DNA of 64,000 nt, from the NCBI RefSeq assembly GCF_037645805.1, contig NZ_JBBEXE010000005.1, positions 1 to 64,000 on the forward strand, in the 5' to 3' direction. The notes beneath the pieces were generated by a model. The model searched no databases. It had not been told where the DNA came from and saw only the letters and a list, made by a program, of their open reading frames with translations. The position numbers and the translations under genes are program-made. The stretch comes from Leptobacterium_A meishanense (GTDB taxonomy: Bacteria; Bacteroidota; Bacteroidia; Flavobacteriales; Flavobacteriaceae). Of this stretch, positions 43,932 through 52,478 are shown one piece after another; position 1 is the stretch's first letter, and every line of letters begins with the position of its first letter.

Positions 43932-45368
43932 TTAAACCCAATATTCCCTTTTTAAATTCGGAGGTAGTCCAATATTATCATTTAAAATATTATAAAGTAT
44001 TTTTTCTACATATTCAACATTGCCTGGGGTAGTAACTATTGAGTCATGAATAGTAAATAAAGGAGCTTCTGGTTTCTCTTTTGAGACTATCATGCAAGTC
44101 TTTTTTAATACCAAGTTAGCTTCTAATCTCTGTAAAGCAATAGCTAAAGTATTATGGTTGCCTCTTCCTTTTTTAATCATCTTGAATATTTTATACACAT
44201 TGGGAAAAGCCTCTTTAAAAAGCTTAATTGATTCGGAATAGCTTACTGAAGTGTTTGGACTAAAAATAGACCTAAATGTAATATCCTTAGCCTGTTTCCT
44301 AATATCCAAAGAATCTTTATTTATTAACTCTTTTTTAATCAAAGCACTACCAAATTTCTCATAAAATAAGCCACTAGAAACCATTTCCTTGAATTGAAGG
44401 ACATCAGGTTTGTTTTCAATTTCATCAATAAAATCTACTATCATAATAGGGTAGTTATCTTGGTTGATGTAATATGGATTAATAATCTTATCTGTCATAT
44501 TATTCTTAAGAAATGACTCTCTACTTAATAAAGACGTACTTAAATAAGGTTGTGAATTTTTGATGTCTATAGCACATAAATTTTCACTATCATATTTGAC
44601 AAATTTTCTTAGCCCTGACATAAGTGGAGTTAAATTAGTGTGCAGCCTTTGACCTGAATTATCTACAATGAAAGTGATTTCTCCTTGATGAAGCTTTTGT
44701 AAAGCCTGTGATCTTGAAGTTAATCTTAGATGAGGAAATTTAACCTCTGGATTCCTAACATCCTTTCTATATTCTTTTTTTAGAAACCTTAATCCATTTT
44801 TAGCATCAATAGTCAAATTTGGATTGAACCATTTCTTCAGAATAATTAATTCATTAGTAAGTCCTTCGTTATAATTTATGTTCAAATAGACTATGTTTTT
44901 AATTAAAGTCCATTTGGTTATTTGAATAGGTCTTACAATTCCACCCCTATACTTTGAAGATAATCTTAATCCCATAGATTGCTTACCAGGCACATAGATG
45001 TTATTTTGTTCAAGCACCTTTCTTTCAACGAGATAATTGACATACTTTTTATAGCCGTGTATTCTCCTTTGAAGGTATTCTCTTTTTATAGGGGTAAAAC
45101 CACTCATATCTTCCACTTTATCCCTATTTCTTACTGCTACTGCAATTACCTCATGGATAACATATATAAAACAGTCCCTTTGATATCTAAAATTTGGAGG
45201 ATATAATTCCAACATCTTATCCATATCCAAATTAGATGGGATAAAAAGGGTTAAAGAATCTATTTTTTTATAGCCATCGCTACTAACAAGTGCTACTTCT
45301 TCACTTGGGCTATTATTTCTGTTATAGTGGGCATTTGAAGCAGAACCCACTTTATTGGTTATTACCAT
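43932..45368 (-). CDS. Compact family-A DNA polymerase-like protein
   Basis: 478 aa. I recognise no named family, but the C-terminal half carries the ordered motifs of family-A polymerases. GQRLHTN (239-245) matches the TGRLSS-type motif. LCAIDIKNSQPYL (264-276) is motif A with D268 and Q273. IRKQAKDITFRSIF (356-369) is motif B with R357, K361 and F365 in the R-x3-K-x3-F spacing of DNA polymerase I. LQRLEA (412-417) matches the QGTAAD region, and FTIHDSIV (438-445) is motif C with H441-D442. T7-type RNA polymerases also have HDS at motif C, but Phe in motif B favours DNA synthesis. No exonuclease motifs; residues 1-235 are unassigned. Probably replicates or repairs the element. Function is inferred. 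Confidence 0.6.
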   Translation of the reverse strand: MVITNKVGSASNAHYNRNNSPSEEVALVSSDGYKKIDSLTLFIPSNLDMDKMLELYPPNFRYQRDCFIYVIHEVIAVAVRNRDKVEDMSGFTPIKREYLQRRIHGYKKYVNYLVERKVLEQNNIYVPGKQSMGLRLSSKYRGGIVRPIQITKWTLIKNIVYLNINYNEGLTNELIILKKWFNPNLTIDAKNGLRFLKKEYRKDVRNPEVKFPHLRLTSRSQALQKLHQGEITFIVDNSGQRLHTNLTPLMSGLRKFVKYDSENLCAIDIKNSQPYLSTSLLSRESFLKNNMTDKIINPYYINQDNYPIMIVDFIDEIENKPDVLQFKEMVSSGLFYEKFGSALIKKELINKDSLDIRKQAKDITFRSIFSPNTSVSYSESIKLFKEAFPNVYKIFKMIKKGRGNHNTLAIALQRLEANLVLKKTCMIVSKEKPEAPLFTIHDSIVTTPGNVEYVEKILYNILNDNIGLPPNLKREYWV

Positions 45369-45441
45369 TACCCCCTCTACTGAGGGGGCTTTCCTCTAGA
45401 ATTATTCTATCAGGTGCTTTCCTTTAAAGCAAGTGGTATTA

Positions 45442-46209
45442 TTATACACCAATTAAATCAGGTCTTTCCCTTAATTGCAAATCTTTTGGGATTTGATGCA
45501 AGGCTTCACCTTTTCCATACATTTTATGCTTTCTAGCTAAAAATGTGCCAGCCTGTTTAAACCAAACCAAAACTCCTGCTTCTTTACAAATATCCCTCAG
45601 ATTTCTAAACCATTCAGGCTTAGCTTCTCTATATTGAGGTTTTCCATCTTTGACTTTTCCTGATTCACCTCCAATTATTGCCCAATGGATTCCTTCAAGC
45701 TTTTTAGGAGATATTTTAATATCCTCAATCAAAGGTTCAAAAGAGATGAACCTGATTTTGGCAGGAATCAGTTTTATAATATCAATCCTCTTAATAGATT
45801 TTGGCTCATTAGACCCTACACTAACACCTAACCAAACATTTGGATAACCATCGCCCCAATCTTCAGGAAGGCTTTCTAATATTCTTTCGGGTCTTTTGGT
45901 AAGGATTAAATACGTGTGGTGTGGTGTCTTTTTTATAATATCCCACGCCTCGCTTCTCCATTGGTCTGCTTGTTTATGGAAAAAATCAGACATAGAACAA
46001 GTAAAAATTATTGAAGGCTCTTTAAGTTTTAGAGGCTTGTTAAATGTATGAGGTTTAGTTCTATTAACTTTTTTTGGGTCATATCCCAACTTTTTCATTA
46101 TTTCATCTATATAACAGAAGAAACATTCATCCGATACATGGTTACATCCCCACCATGGGTTCCATGTAAAGTCAGACCAATTGATTTTTGTTTTTGAGTA
46201 ATCTCTCAT
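45442..46209 (-). CDS. Gp37/Gp68 (DUF5131) three-Cys protein, lone copy
   Basis: 255 aa. TKINWSDFTWNPWWGCNHVSDECFFC carries the family Cys triplet C22-x6-C29-x2-C32, probably an iron-sulfur or zinc site. It continues with SDFFHKQADQW, YLILTKRPERI, VWLGVSVGSNE, RFISFEPLIEDI and WAIIGGESG. The family is known from phage proteins Gp37/Gp68 and resembles radical-SAM-fold enzymes; the reaction is not established. It overlaps no partner, unlike the second copy at 48615-49352, from which it is clearly diverged. Confidence 0.88.
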   Translation of the reverse strand: MRDYSKTKINWSDFTWNPWWGCNHVSDECFFCYIDEIMKKLGYDPKKVNRTKPHTFNKPLKLKEPSIIFTCSMSDFFHKQADQWRSEAWDIIKKTPHHTYLILTKRPERILESLPEDWGDGYPNVWLGVSVGSNEPKSIKRIDIIKLIPAKIRFISFEPLIEDIKISPKKLEGIHWAIIGGESGKVKDGKPQYREAKPEWFRNLRDICKEAGVLVWFKQAGTFLARKHKMYGKGEALHQIPKDLQLRERPDLIGV

Positions 46210-46461
46210 AATTAAAAATTAACAATAATTAATTGCGAATGAGAAATACTACACACGCAGAAAAATAGTCTTCTAAGACTTAATTCCACAGAAACAAAAA
46301 GTATTCTTATTAGGAAAAATTGGAGAGGAAACTACTCCATTAAAATTTTTGAAGTAACCATATAAATGGTACGAATGCCACAAAGTTAATGAATAATTCT
46401 GAGTTAAGAACAGTCTTAATCATTATAAATATGAATATTAATCATTTTAAACATAGAAATT

Positions 46462-47334
46462 ATGCAATTACAACCAAGTAAAAGACAAAATGTAAAGCTC
46501 AGATTAGGAATATCTGGAGCAAGTGGTTTTGGTAAAACCTATAGTGCTTTACTACTAGCCTATGGAATGACCCAAGACTGGACTAAAATAGCCTTGATAG
46601 ATACAGAAAATAGTTCTGCATCCTTATATTCAGATTTAGGCAACTTTAATGTGTTGGATTTACAAGTTCCTTATAGCCCAGAACGCTATATAGAAGCTAT
46701 ACAAGTATGTGAAAGTTCAGAAAAAATTGAAGTTATAATCATAGATAGTATTACTCATGAGTGGAACAGTACAGGAGGGTGTTTACAAATACACGAGCAG
46801 CTAGGTGGCAGATTTCAGGATTGGGGTCCTGTAAAAAAAAGGCATCAGGCTTTTGTAGACAGGATTTTACAGTCAAGATGCCATCTCATTACTACTACAA
46901 GAAGAAAGATAGATTATTCATTAGATATAGGTTCTAATGGAAAATCGAGAGTAGTAAAACATGGTACTAAAGAAGTAACTTCAGAGGGGTGGGAATATGA
47001 GCTAGCGGTAAATTTTGAATTAGTTAATGATAACCACGTATGTAGAGCTTCAAAAGATAGGACTGGCTTATTTATGAATAAACCTGAGTTTCAAATAACT
47101 TCTAAAACAGGAGAGAAACTATTGAAATGGTGTAATGCCAAACCTGTTACTGTAAAAGATATGGTAGATAAAATAAATTCCTCTTTATCTATATCAGAAC
47201 TAACAAGGCTATACAATGAAAACCCAACATTTCAACAAGCTTTACAGCCTCAATTTAGAAGTAAAAAGCAACAATTAGAACAACTGTCTAACCCTCAAAA
47301 CTTCTCAAGCAATGGAACTACAACTCATTCCTAA
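46462..47334 (+). CDS. RecA-fold ATPase, Sak4-like (AAA_24)
   Basis: 290 aa. Walker A GASGFGKT at 19-26, Walker B strand VIIIDSITHEW near 93-103, and an R-rich segment TTTRRKIDY. This is the short RecA-core layout of phage Sak4-type proteins, which assist single-strand annealing or recombination with an SSB. The tail (about 215-290) is polar and probably disordered. Its 3' end overlaps the DUF3871 gene by 23 nt, so the two are co-expressed. Likely the recombination function of the element. Confidence 0.78.
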   Translation: MQLQPSKRQNVKLRLGISGASGFGKTYSALLLAYGMTQDWTKIALIDTENSSASLYSDLGNFNVLDLQVPYSPERYIEAIQVCESSEKIEVIIIDSITHEWNSTGGCLQIHEQLGGRFQDWGPVKKRHQAFVDRILQSRCHLITTTRRKIDYSLDIGSNGKSRVVKHGTKEVTSEGWEYELAVNFELVNDNHVCRASKDRTGLFMNKPEFQITSKTGEKLLKWCNAKPVTVKDMVDKINSSLSISELTRLYNENPTFQQALQPQFRSKKQQLEQLSNPQNFSSNGTTTHS

Positions 47335-48328
47335 AAATGAATTACAGCTTAATTCTGTAAAAACTACTAGCATAATAGAGAATAATAGTGCTAGTAGTAT
47401 ATCTGAGTATAAACAAAAGCCATTTATTGAAGCTAACACAAAAGAAGTTTCATTAAGGGAATTGAAGCAAGATTGTATTATACCAGTATTTTCAAAAGAC
47501 AATGAGAAGACTATTGCTCACCAAGAATTTATAGAGATAGCACAAAATTGTATTTCCTCTGTATATCAGCATCATACTATTGATATGCCTGAAATCCGTG
47601 TAAGCCATCAAATTAAAGGTAGAGTGCCTTCTGCCATTCATAAATCTGCCAAAGACTTGTTAGGCCATGAAAGGACACAATATTTTGAAAGGATGACTTT
47701 TATAATAAGGATTCCAAGTATTACAGAAGATATAAATGGCAATATACTTTCTTTAATTGCAGGTGGTGTGAGAGCATACAACCATGAGAATCTGTACTCT
47801 AAAAAGAGTATTGAAAAGTTCAAATTCTTTATTGGTTTTCAAAACATGGTGTGCTGTAATCTGTGTATTTCTACTGATGGTTTTTCTTCTGAAATGCGAG
47901 TATCAAGTTACGGTGAACTAAAGCAGCAAATAGTTGAATTGCTCAAATCTTATCAGATGAAGAAGCATTTACAACAAATGCAAGAGTTACCCAATTACAA
48001 CTTATCAGAAAGACAATTTGCCCAGTTAATTGGCAGATCACGCCTATACCATTATTTACCTAAAAAGGAGAAACAGGCATTACCCGAATTGCTATTAAAT
48101 GATGGGCAAATTAGTACTATTGCTAAAGATTATTGCCAGGATGAATCTTTTTGCAGAAATGAGGAAGGCAATATCAATCTTTGGAATGTGTATAATCTTT
48201 TTACCTCAGCTAATAAGAGCAGCTATATAGATACTTTTTTGGACAGGAATGCTAATGTATTTGATTTTACAAACGGTCTCAAGAGTACCCTGAATGGTGA
48301 TTCTGGCTATTCATGGTTTTTGAGTTGA
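47312..48328 (+). CDS. DUF3871 family protein
   Basis: 338 aa, soluble. The central part (PEIRVSHQIKGRVPSAIHKSAKDLLGHERTQYFERMTFIIRIPSI, then GGVRAYNHENLYSKKSIEKFKFFIGFQNMVCCNLCISTDG) matches DUF3871, found in mobile elements of Bacteroidota. It resembles DUF932-type plasmid proteins in layout. Function unknown. Overlap with the Sak4-like gene suggests a joint role in element DNA metabolism. Confidence 0.78.
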   Translation: MELQLIPKNELQLNSVKTTSIIENNSASSISEYKQKPFIEANTKEVSLRELKQDCIIPVFSKDNEKTIAHQEFIEIAQNCISSVYQHHTIDMPEIRVSHQIKGRVPSAIHKSAKDLLGHERTQYFERMTFIIRIPSITEDINGNILSLIAGGVRAYNHENLYSKKSIEKFKFFIGFQNMVCCNLCISTDGFSSEMRVSSYGELKQQIVELLKSYQMKKHLQQMQELPNYNLSERQFAQLIGRSRLYHYLPKKEKQALPELLLNDGQISTIAKDYCQDESFCRNEEGNINLWNVYNLFTSANKSSYIDTFLDRNANVFDFTNGLKSTLNGDSGYSWFLS

Positions 48329-48360
48329 TGGATGCCCTACCTTACTTTTGTGAGGTGGGG

Positions 48361-48600
48361 CTAATCATTGCTCAAAATTTCAAACTCTCCATTTAAATAT
48401 TTATATTCTATTTCCGAAACATCATTATAAATCTTTACAAAAAGAGATACATCTTTTTTAGGTTCATAAATAGAGTCAATATCCTCTTCAAGAATAGGAC
48501 TTTTATAAACTACATTAGAACTAGAGTATATAGAGCATCTAGGATTTTTGTGTTCTGAAAATTTGTTTTTCAGTACTTTTTTAAAATCAATAAAACTCAT
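48361..48600 (-). CDS. Small hypothetical protein
   Basis: 79 aa, acidic, no membrane segment and no motif I recognise. It begins MSFIDFKKVLKNKFSEHKNPRC and ends in a short beta-like segment. It lies 14 nt after the DUF5131 gene on the same strand, so it may be the third gene of the TcmP operon. Confidence 0.55.
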   Translation of the reverse strand: MSFIDFKKVLKNKFSEHKNPRCSIYSSSNVVYKSPILEEDIDSIYEPKKDVSLFVKIYNDVSEIEYKYLNGEFEILSND

Positions 48601-48614
48601 ATTTTATTTATAAT

Positions 48615-49352
48615 TTATATTAATTCTAGTTCAGGCTCTTCATTCCATTCTTTTCCCAATAGTATTCTTCCATTAGCTTTTTTACTTCTCTTAACACCAT
48701 CAGCTCCCCATGTACCCCATTGTTTAAAGAAAAAAGCAACCTCTTGTTCATCACATTGTTTTTGTACATCTATAGCCCACTCTTTTTTCATAGGTCTAGC
48801 CTTAGGTCCACTTTCTCCACCAACTATTACCCAATGGATTTTATTTAAATCTAAAGACCCTGTAGCTTCTATCAATGGTTCTACAGATAGAAACCTTATT
48901 TTGGCATTAATATTTCTTAAAATATCTATACGGTGTTTAGTTTTAGCTGATTCTACTGTAACTCCTAACCATACATTATCAGGAACATCTCTTGTGTCAA
49001 AATATTTTTTTAGGATTTCCTCTCTTTTTGTTAAAATTTGATATTGATGTCTAGGGGTCTCTTCAATTATTTTAAATACTTTATCTAGATACTCAAATGG
49101 CATTTTTTCATGAAATAAATCACTCATTGAGTTTACAAAAAATTTAGTAGGTTTTTTTACTTTTTTAGGAGCATCTAATCTTTCAGGCATCAAAGTAAAC
49201 TCAAAGCCATTTTCATATCCCGGAGTTCCCATAGCCTGAAGTCTTTTTGCCATTGTTTCAGCATAACAATTCTTGCATCCTGAGGACACCTTATTGCATC
49301 CTGTTGATGGATTCCAAGTAGCCTCAGTCCATTCTATTTTAGAGTATTTCAT
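48615..49352 (-). CDS. Gp37/Gp68 (DUF5131) three-Cys protein, TcmP partner
   Basis: 245 aa. KIEWTEATWNPSTGCNKVSSGCKNCYAET holds C19-x6-C26-x2-C29. It continues with NSMSDLFHEKMPFEYLDKVF, YQILTKREEIL, VWLGVTVESAKTKHRID, RFLSVEPLIEATG, WVIVGGESGPKARPM and FFFKQWGTWG, the full family signature. Its start overlaps the stop of tcmP by 4 nt. Three-Cys proteins of this family and TcmP are a recurrent gene pair on mobile elements; their joint activity is not settled. Confidence 0.9.
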   Translation of the reverse strand: MKYSKIEWTEATWNPSTGCNKVSSGCKNCYAETMAKRLQAMGTPGYENGFEFTLMPERLDAPKKVKKPTKFFVNSMSDLFHEKMPFEYLDKVFKIIEETPRHQYQILTKREEILKKYFDTRDVPDNVWLGVTVESAKTKHRIDILRNINAKIRFLSVEPLIEATGSLDLNKIHWVIVGGESGPKARPMKKEWAIDVQKQCDEQEVAFFFKQWGTWGADGVKRSKKANGRILLGKEWNEEPELELI

Positions 49353-50446
49353 TTTAATTCTAATTTAATGTCCTTCGGTGGGGCTAAATTATGGATTTTT
49401 TCAGTTTTTGTTTTTACCTTGGCTATTTTATTTTCCTTTTCTAGTTTTCGCAATACTTCATTACAATGTTTAGGTAGACAACCAAAGTATAAAGTAGAAA
49501 GGTATATATTATAAAGGGATTTTTCTTTTTTATGTAGAATGAGTTCTTTTAACATAGTTTCCAATAATCCCAATTTTTTAATAGAATTATTCTCTTCAAA
49601 GATTGACAATTGACCATCTATTATTTTTTCTTCATCTATATTAAAGTTTGCATCTCCAGTATGCGGATTAATCTTCCATGCTACTTTTAAAAATTTCTCA
49701 ATACCTAAAGTATGCTTTGAACCAAAAATTAAGCCAAAAATGTTAATTCCCTTTTTTATTGAAAAAGGGGCTAACATATAGTTAGTATTAACCATTGATT
49801 TATAATATTCAAATACTACTTTATGTGAATGAAACGGTCTTGTATCAACAAACTGATCTTTAGTAATAGAGAGGTAATTTTTGAACTCAGGTAGTTCATT
49901 AAATCTTCTTACAAATGATGAGGAGATAAAAAAAATGAAATCTGTTCTATCAAAGGTGATTAGTTTTTTAAAAATTTCAGTTGTTATTTCTTTTATTCCA
50001 AACTGGTCTAAAAACATGAGTTTTGGAAGTTTATTATATGTCATCATTTCGGGATATAAATTTGCAAATAGCTCTTGAAAGGGTTTATTGTATAAACTTA
50101 TGTTGACTTTCTCTTTATTATATGTAAACTCATTGATGTTATTTATCAGGCACTTGTATGTTTTTTCATCCTTCTCATTATATATAACATTAATCTTAAC
50201 TTTAGTGTCTGAAATAAGGCGTTCAAATTCATTTAATACGTCTAAAATAATTAAAGGACTACCCATAGTTCCCTCAATATCTTTTCCTTTACCAGCAAAA
50301 AAATCATAAATAAAAATATTATCCCAATGTGTTTTTTCATATGCTGAGATAAAAACAGGAAGCCATTCGATTAAATAATTTCTAAAAATTTCTAATTTAG
50401 CTTTAGTGCCATCATCAAAAGGTTTTTCAAAATGATTTTTTGCCAT
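49349..50446 (-). CDS. tcmP: Three-Cys-motif partner protein TcmP
   Basis: 365 aa. It starts with HFEKPFDDGTKAKLEIFRNYLIEWLPVF and then FIYDFFAGKGKDIEGTMGSPLIIL, a methyltransferase-like GxG nucleotide loop. LMFLDQFGIKEIT follows at about 180, with D-Q-F-G in the place of the catalytic motif of DNA methyltransferase-like folds. The C-terminal third is a helical domain. This matches the TcmP family, named for its regular neighbour, the Gp37/Gp68 three-Cys protein, which follows here with a 4-nt overlap. Role unknown; nucleic-acid modification or defence is plausible (inference). Confidence 0.85.
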   Translation of the reverse strand: MAKNHFEKPFDDGTKAKLEIFRNYLIEWLPVFISAYEKTHWDNIFIYDFFAGKGKDIEGTMGSPLIILDVLNEFERLISDTKVKINVIYNEKDEKTYKCLINNINEFTYNKEKVNISLYNKPFQELFANLYPEMMTYNKLPKLMFLDQFGIKEITTEIFKKLITFDRTDFIFFISSSFVRRFNELPEFKNYLSITKDQFVDTRPFHSHKVVFEYYKSMVNTNYMLAPFSIKKGINIFGLIFGSKHTLGIEKFLKVAWKINPHTGDANFNIDEEKIIDGQLSIFEENNSIKKLGLLETMLKELILHKKEKSLYNIYLSTLYFGCLPKHCNEVLRKLEKENKIAKVKTKTEKIHNLAPPKDIKLELK

Positions 50447-50926
50447 ATCACAAGATGAGTTATATTCAAATCTAAAAATAAAATTTTGAAAAAATAATTT
50501 TTAGAGTTGATTTTTCGCACATACAAGGTACCCTATACAAACCACCCCCACTTATTTTGGGAAGAACATTCCCCCGCCTTTTTATATATGGAAAGGTTTT
50601 TTTTGAGGACAGAATATTTTTTTTTGGTTTATGTACTTTTTGTCAGATGACAGTTTATAGTATCAGCTTTGTATTTCTAAAGTCCTATGCACTTTGTAGC
50701 TATTTCTTAAACTTTCACCAGATAATTGTATGAAACTATACAGATTTTACACTTTATTTTTCTTTCTAACCCTCCACGCACTGAATACCCCCACTTATTC
50801 GGGCAAGTCTACGAAAGGCTTGTTCATTTCAATTCTATTATGCTAACTAATTCAAGGTGAAAGTTGTAATTACATTGGTTTAGTAGAACTACTGAAATGA
50901 TTTTATCAACTCAAAATTTTATTACA
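50447..50926. other. Non-coding stretch within the element
   Basis: About 480 bp between the divergent tcmP (minus) and a hypothetical gene (plus). No ORF or RNA gene is supported. The 12-mer CCCCCACTTATT occurs twice, at 50545-50556 and 50788-50799, each followed by a G-rich triplet. It probably carries promoters for both sides and perhaps an origin or regulatory region of the element. Confidence 0.45.
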
Positions 50927-51337
50927 ATGGTTAGAATCATTAATTACAAGCAAAGAGAAAGAGAAGATGGCACAACTTTTAATCTTCTAGAACTACAAGG
51001 AGGTGTAGAAATGGTATTGTCTAAAGAAACAGGTCAATATTATGCTACAGCCAAGAAAGCCTACATTACTTCAACATTTGATGAGGCTACTTGCCAAGCC
51101 CTAATTGGTACAGAAATGCAAGGCTCAATTATCAAGCAAGAGGTAGAACCTTATACTTATGTAGTAAAGGAAACAGGAGAAGAACTGGTACTTGCCCACA
51201 GATGGGTTTATGTTCCTGAGGAGACTTCACCTACTACATCTAAAGAGTCTCACAGCCCTGCACAGGCTTTTATTCCTAATGTAAAGGCATTTTCTCAAAA
51301 TGGAGTTCATCAATTAGAGGATGAATTGGCTGTTTAG
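50927..51337 (+). CDS. Conserved hypothetical protein of mobile elements
   Basis: 136 aa from the ATG at 50927 (MVRIINYKQREREDGTTFNLLELQGG); a start 10 codons earlier is possible. Mainly beta in the first 100 residues, then a Ser/Pro-rich tail. Proteins of this look, with the conserved YKQREREDG start, recur in Bacteroidota integrative elements next to radC-like genes. An OB-type DNA-binding role is possible but not shown. Confidence 0.6.
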   Translation: MVRIINYKQREREDGTTFNLLELQGGVEMVLSKETGQYYATAKKAYITSTFDEATCQALIGTEMQGSIIKQEVEPYTYVVKETGEELVLAHRWVYVPEETSPTTSKESHSPAQAFIPNVKAFSQNGVHQLEDELAV

Positions 51338-51474
51338 ATTTAAGTTTAATAGACCTTACAATTTGGTTTTACTCCTATATAAGATATTACCATGTTGTAA
51401 GGTTTTTTCGTGATTTGGTGTTTCCTGTATATAGGTGTTATACCAAATAGCGAAAAACTAAAATTCAGTTTATT

Positions 51475-51912
51475 ATGCAAAAAGTTTCAGAAATAAATGT
51501 ATCATACTCTGCTGGCAGTAATGACAATATATCCATTAAAAATAGTGATGATGCCTATAATTTAGTATTAGCAGATTGGAATAATAATACTATTGAATTT
51601 CAAGAGGAGGTAAAAGTACTATTGCTCAATAGAGCTAACAGAGTGCTAGGAATTTATGACCTTTCAAAAGGTGGAGTATCTGGTACTGTGGTAGATATTA
51701 AAATTGTATTGAGTGTAGCCTTAAAGTGCCATGCTTCAAATATAATTTTGGTTCATAATCATCCCTCTGGAAATTTAAAACCTAGCAGCAATGATATTAG
51801 CCTAACAAAGAGATTGAAAAAGGCTTGTGGATATGTAGATATTGTGATGCTAGACCATTTGATAATATCCAAAGAAGGATTTTATAGCTTTAAGGATAAA
51901 GAAGAGTTGTAA
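51475..51912 (+). CDS. radC: RadC-like JAB-domain protein
   Basis: 145 aa, only the JAB/MPN domain. LCHASNIILVHNHPSGNLKPSSNDISLTKRLKKACGYVDIVMLDHLIIS has the zinc motif H-N-H plus the S and D ligands (HxHx~10D). RadC-like proteins are frequent on integrative elements and plasmids and are thought to act in DNA processing or anti-restriction. The N-terminal HhH part of full RadC is missing. Confidence 0.9.
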   Translation: MQKVSEINVSYSAGSNDNISIKNSDDAYNLVLADWNNNTIEFQEEVKVLLLNRANRVLGIYDLSKGGVSGTVVDIKIVLSVALKCHASNIILVHNHPSGNLKPSSNDISLTKRLKKACGYVDIVMLDHLIISKEGFYSFKDKEEL

Positions 51913-51923
51913 CTAGTTTTATT

Positions 51924-51947
51924 TACTCTATTATGGTAGTAGTTTTT
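51924..51947 (+). repeat. 23-bp imperfect direct repeat, copy 1
   Basis: Starts TACTCTATTATGGTAGTAG. It matches 53918-53940 with one mismatch in 23 bases. The two copies bracket the XRE regulator and the two hypothetical genes. Confidence 0.6.
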
Positions 51948-52142
51948 CAAAAATTGAATGTGTACGAGAGTGTAAAATACCCTAAAATCAGCTATTTTTT
52001 TAGTCTCACCAGATTTTGCAGATATTATACTATAGCCAAATTTTGTCAAAATTAGGGTAATTTTAGAGGTAGTACATTAGGTATCTTACTTACGCTAATG
52101 TCCTTGAGGGGTTTACAGCCAAAACTAACTAATAGCCAAATC

Positions 52143-52379
52143 TTAACTTTCATCTTGACTTTCTATTTGATTAAATAATTCAGCTAAGGTCATTTCTAGA
52201 CCTTCACAAACTTCTTTTAAATACAGGAAAGTGGGATTTATTCCACCTCTTTCTAGCCTTGCTATGGATTCTCTGTCCTTGTTAATCTTATGAGCCAATT
52301 GAGATTGAGTCAATCCTTTTGATTCTCTAACTTCTTTGATTTTGTCACCAAATTTTTTGAGTTCTTCTTTTCTATCCAT
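52143..52379 (-). CDS. XRE-family helix-turn-helix regulator
   Basis: 78 aa, a single HTH_3 domain: KIKEVRESKGLTQSQLAHKINKDRESIARLERGGINPTFLYLKEVCEGLEM. A phage-repressor type protein that probably controls the element or the divergent hypothetical operon. A palindrome lies in the shared upstream region. Confidence 0.92.
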   Translation of the reverse strand: MDRKEELKKFGDKIKEVRESKGLTQSQLAHKINKDRESIARLERGGINPTFLYLKEVCEGLEMTLAELFNQIESQDES

Positions 52380-52417
52380 TAATCAAATAATGACTTTTGG
52401 ATTGAATTTTTACGGAA

Positions 52418-52425
52418 CGTATACG
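52418..52425. promoter_or_regulatory. Possible XRE operator
   Basis: The perfect palindrome CGTATACG sits midway between the divergent XRE and hypothetical genes, 39 bp from one start and 54 bp from the other. Short, so only suggestive. Confidence 0.35.
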
Positions 52426-52478
52426 CTACATTTTGTATATTTTTTTGTATCTATGTATGATTAGTGAATTTCAAAATT

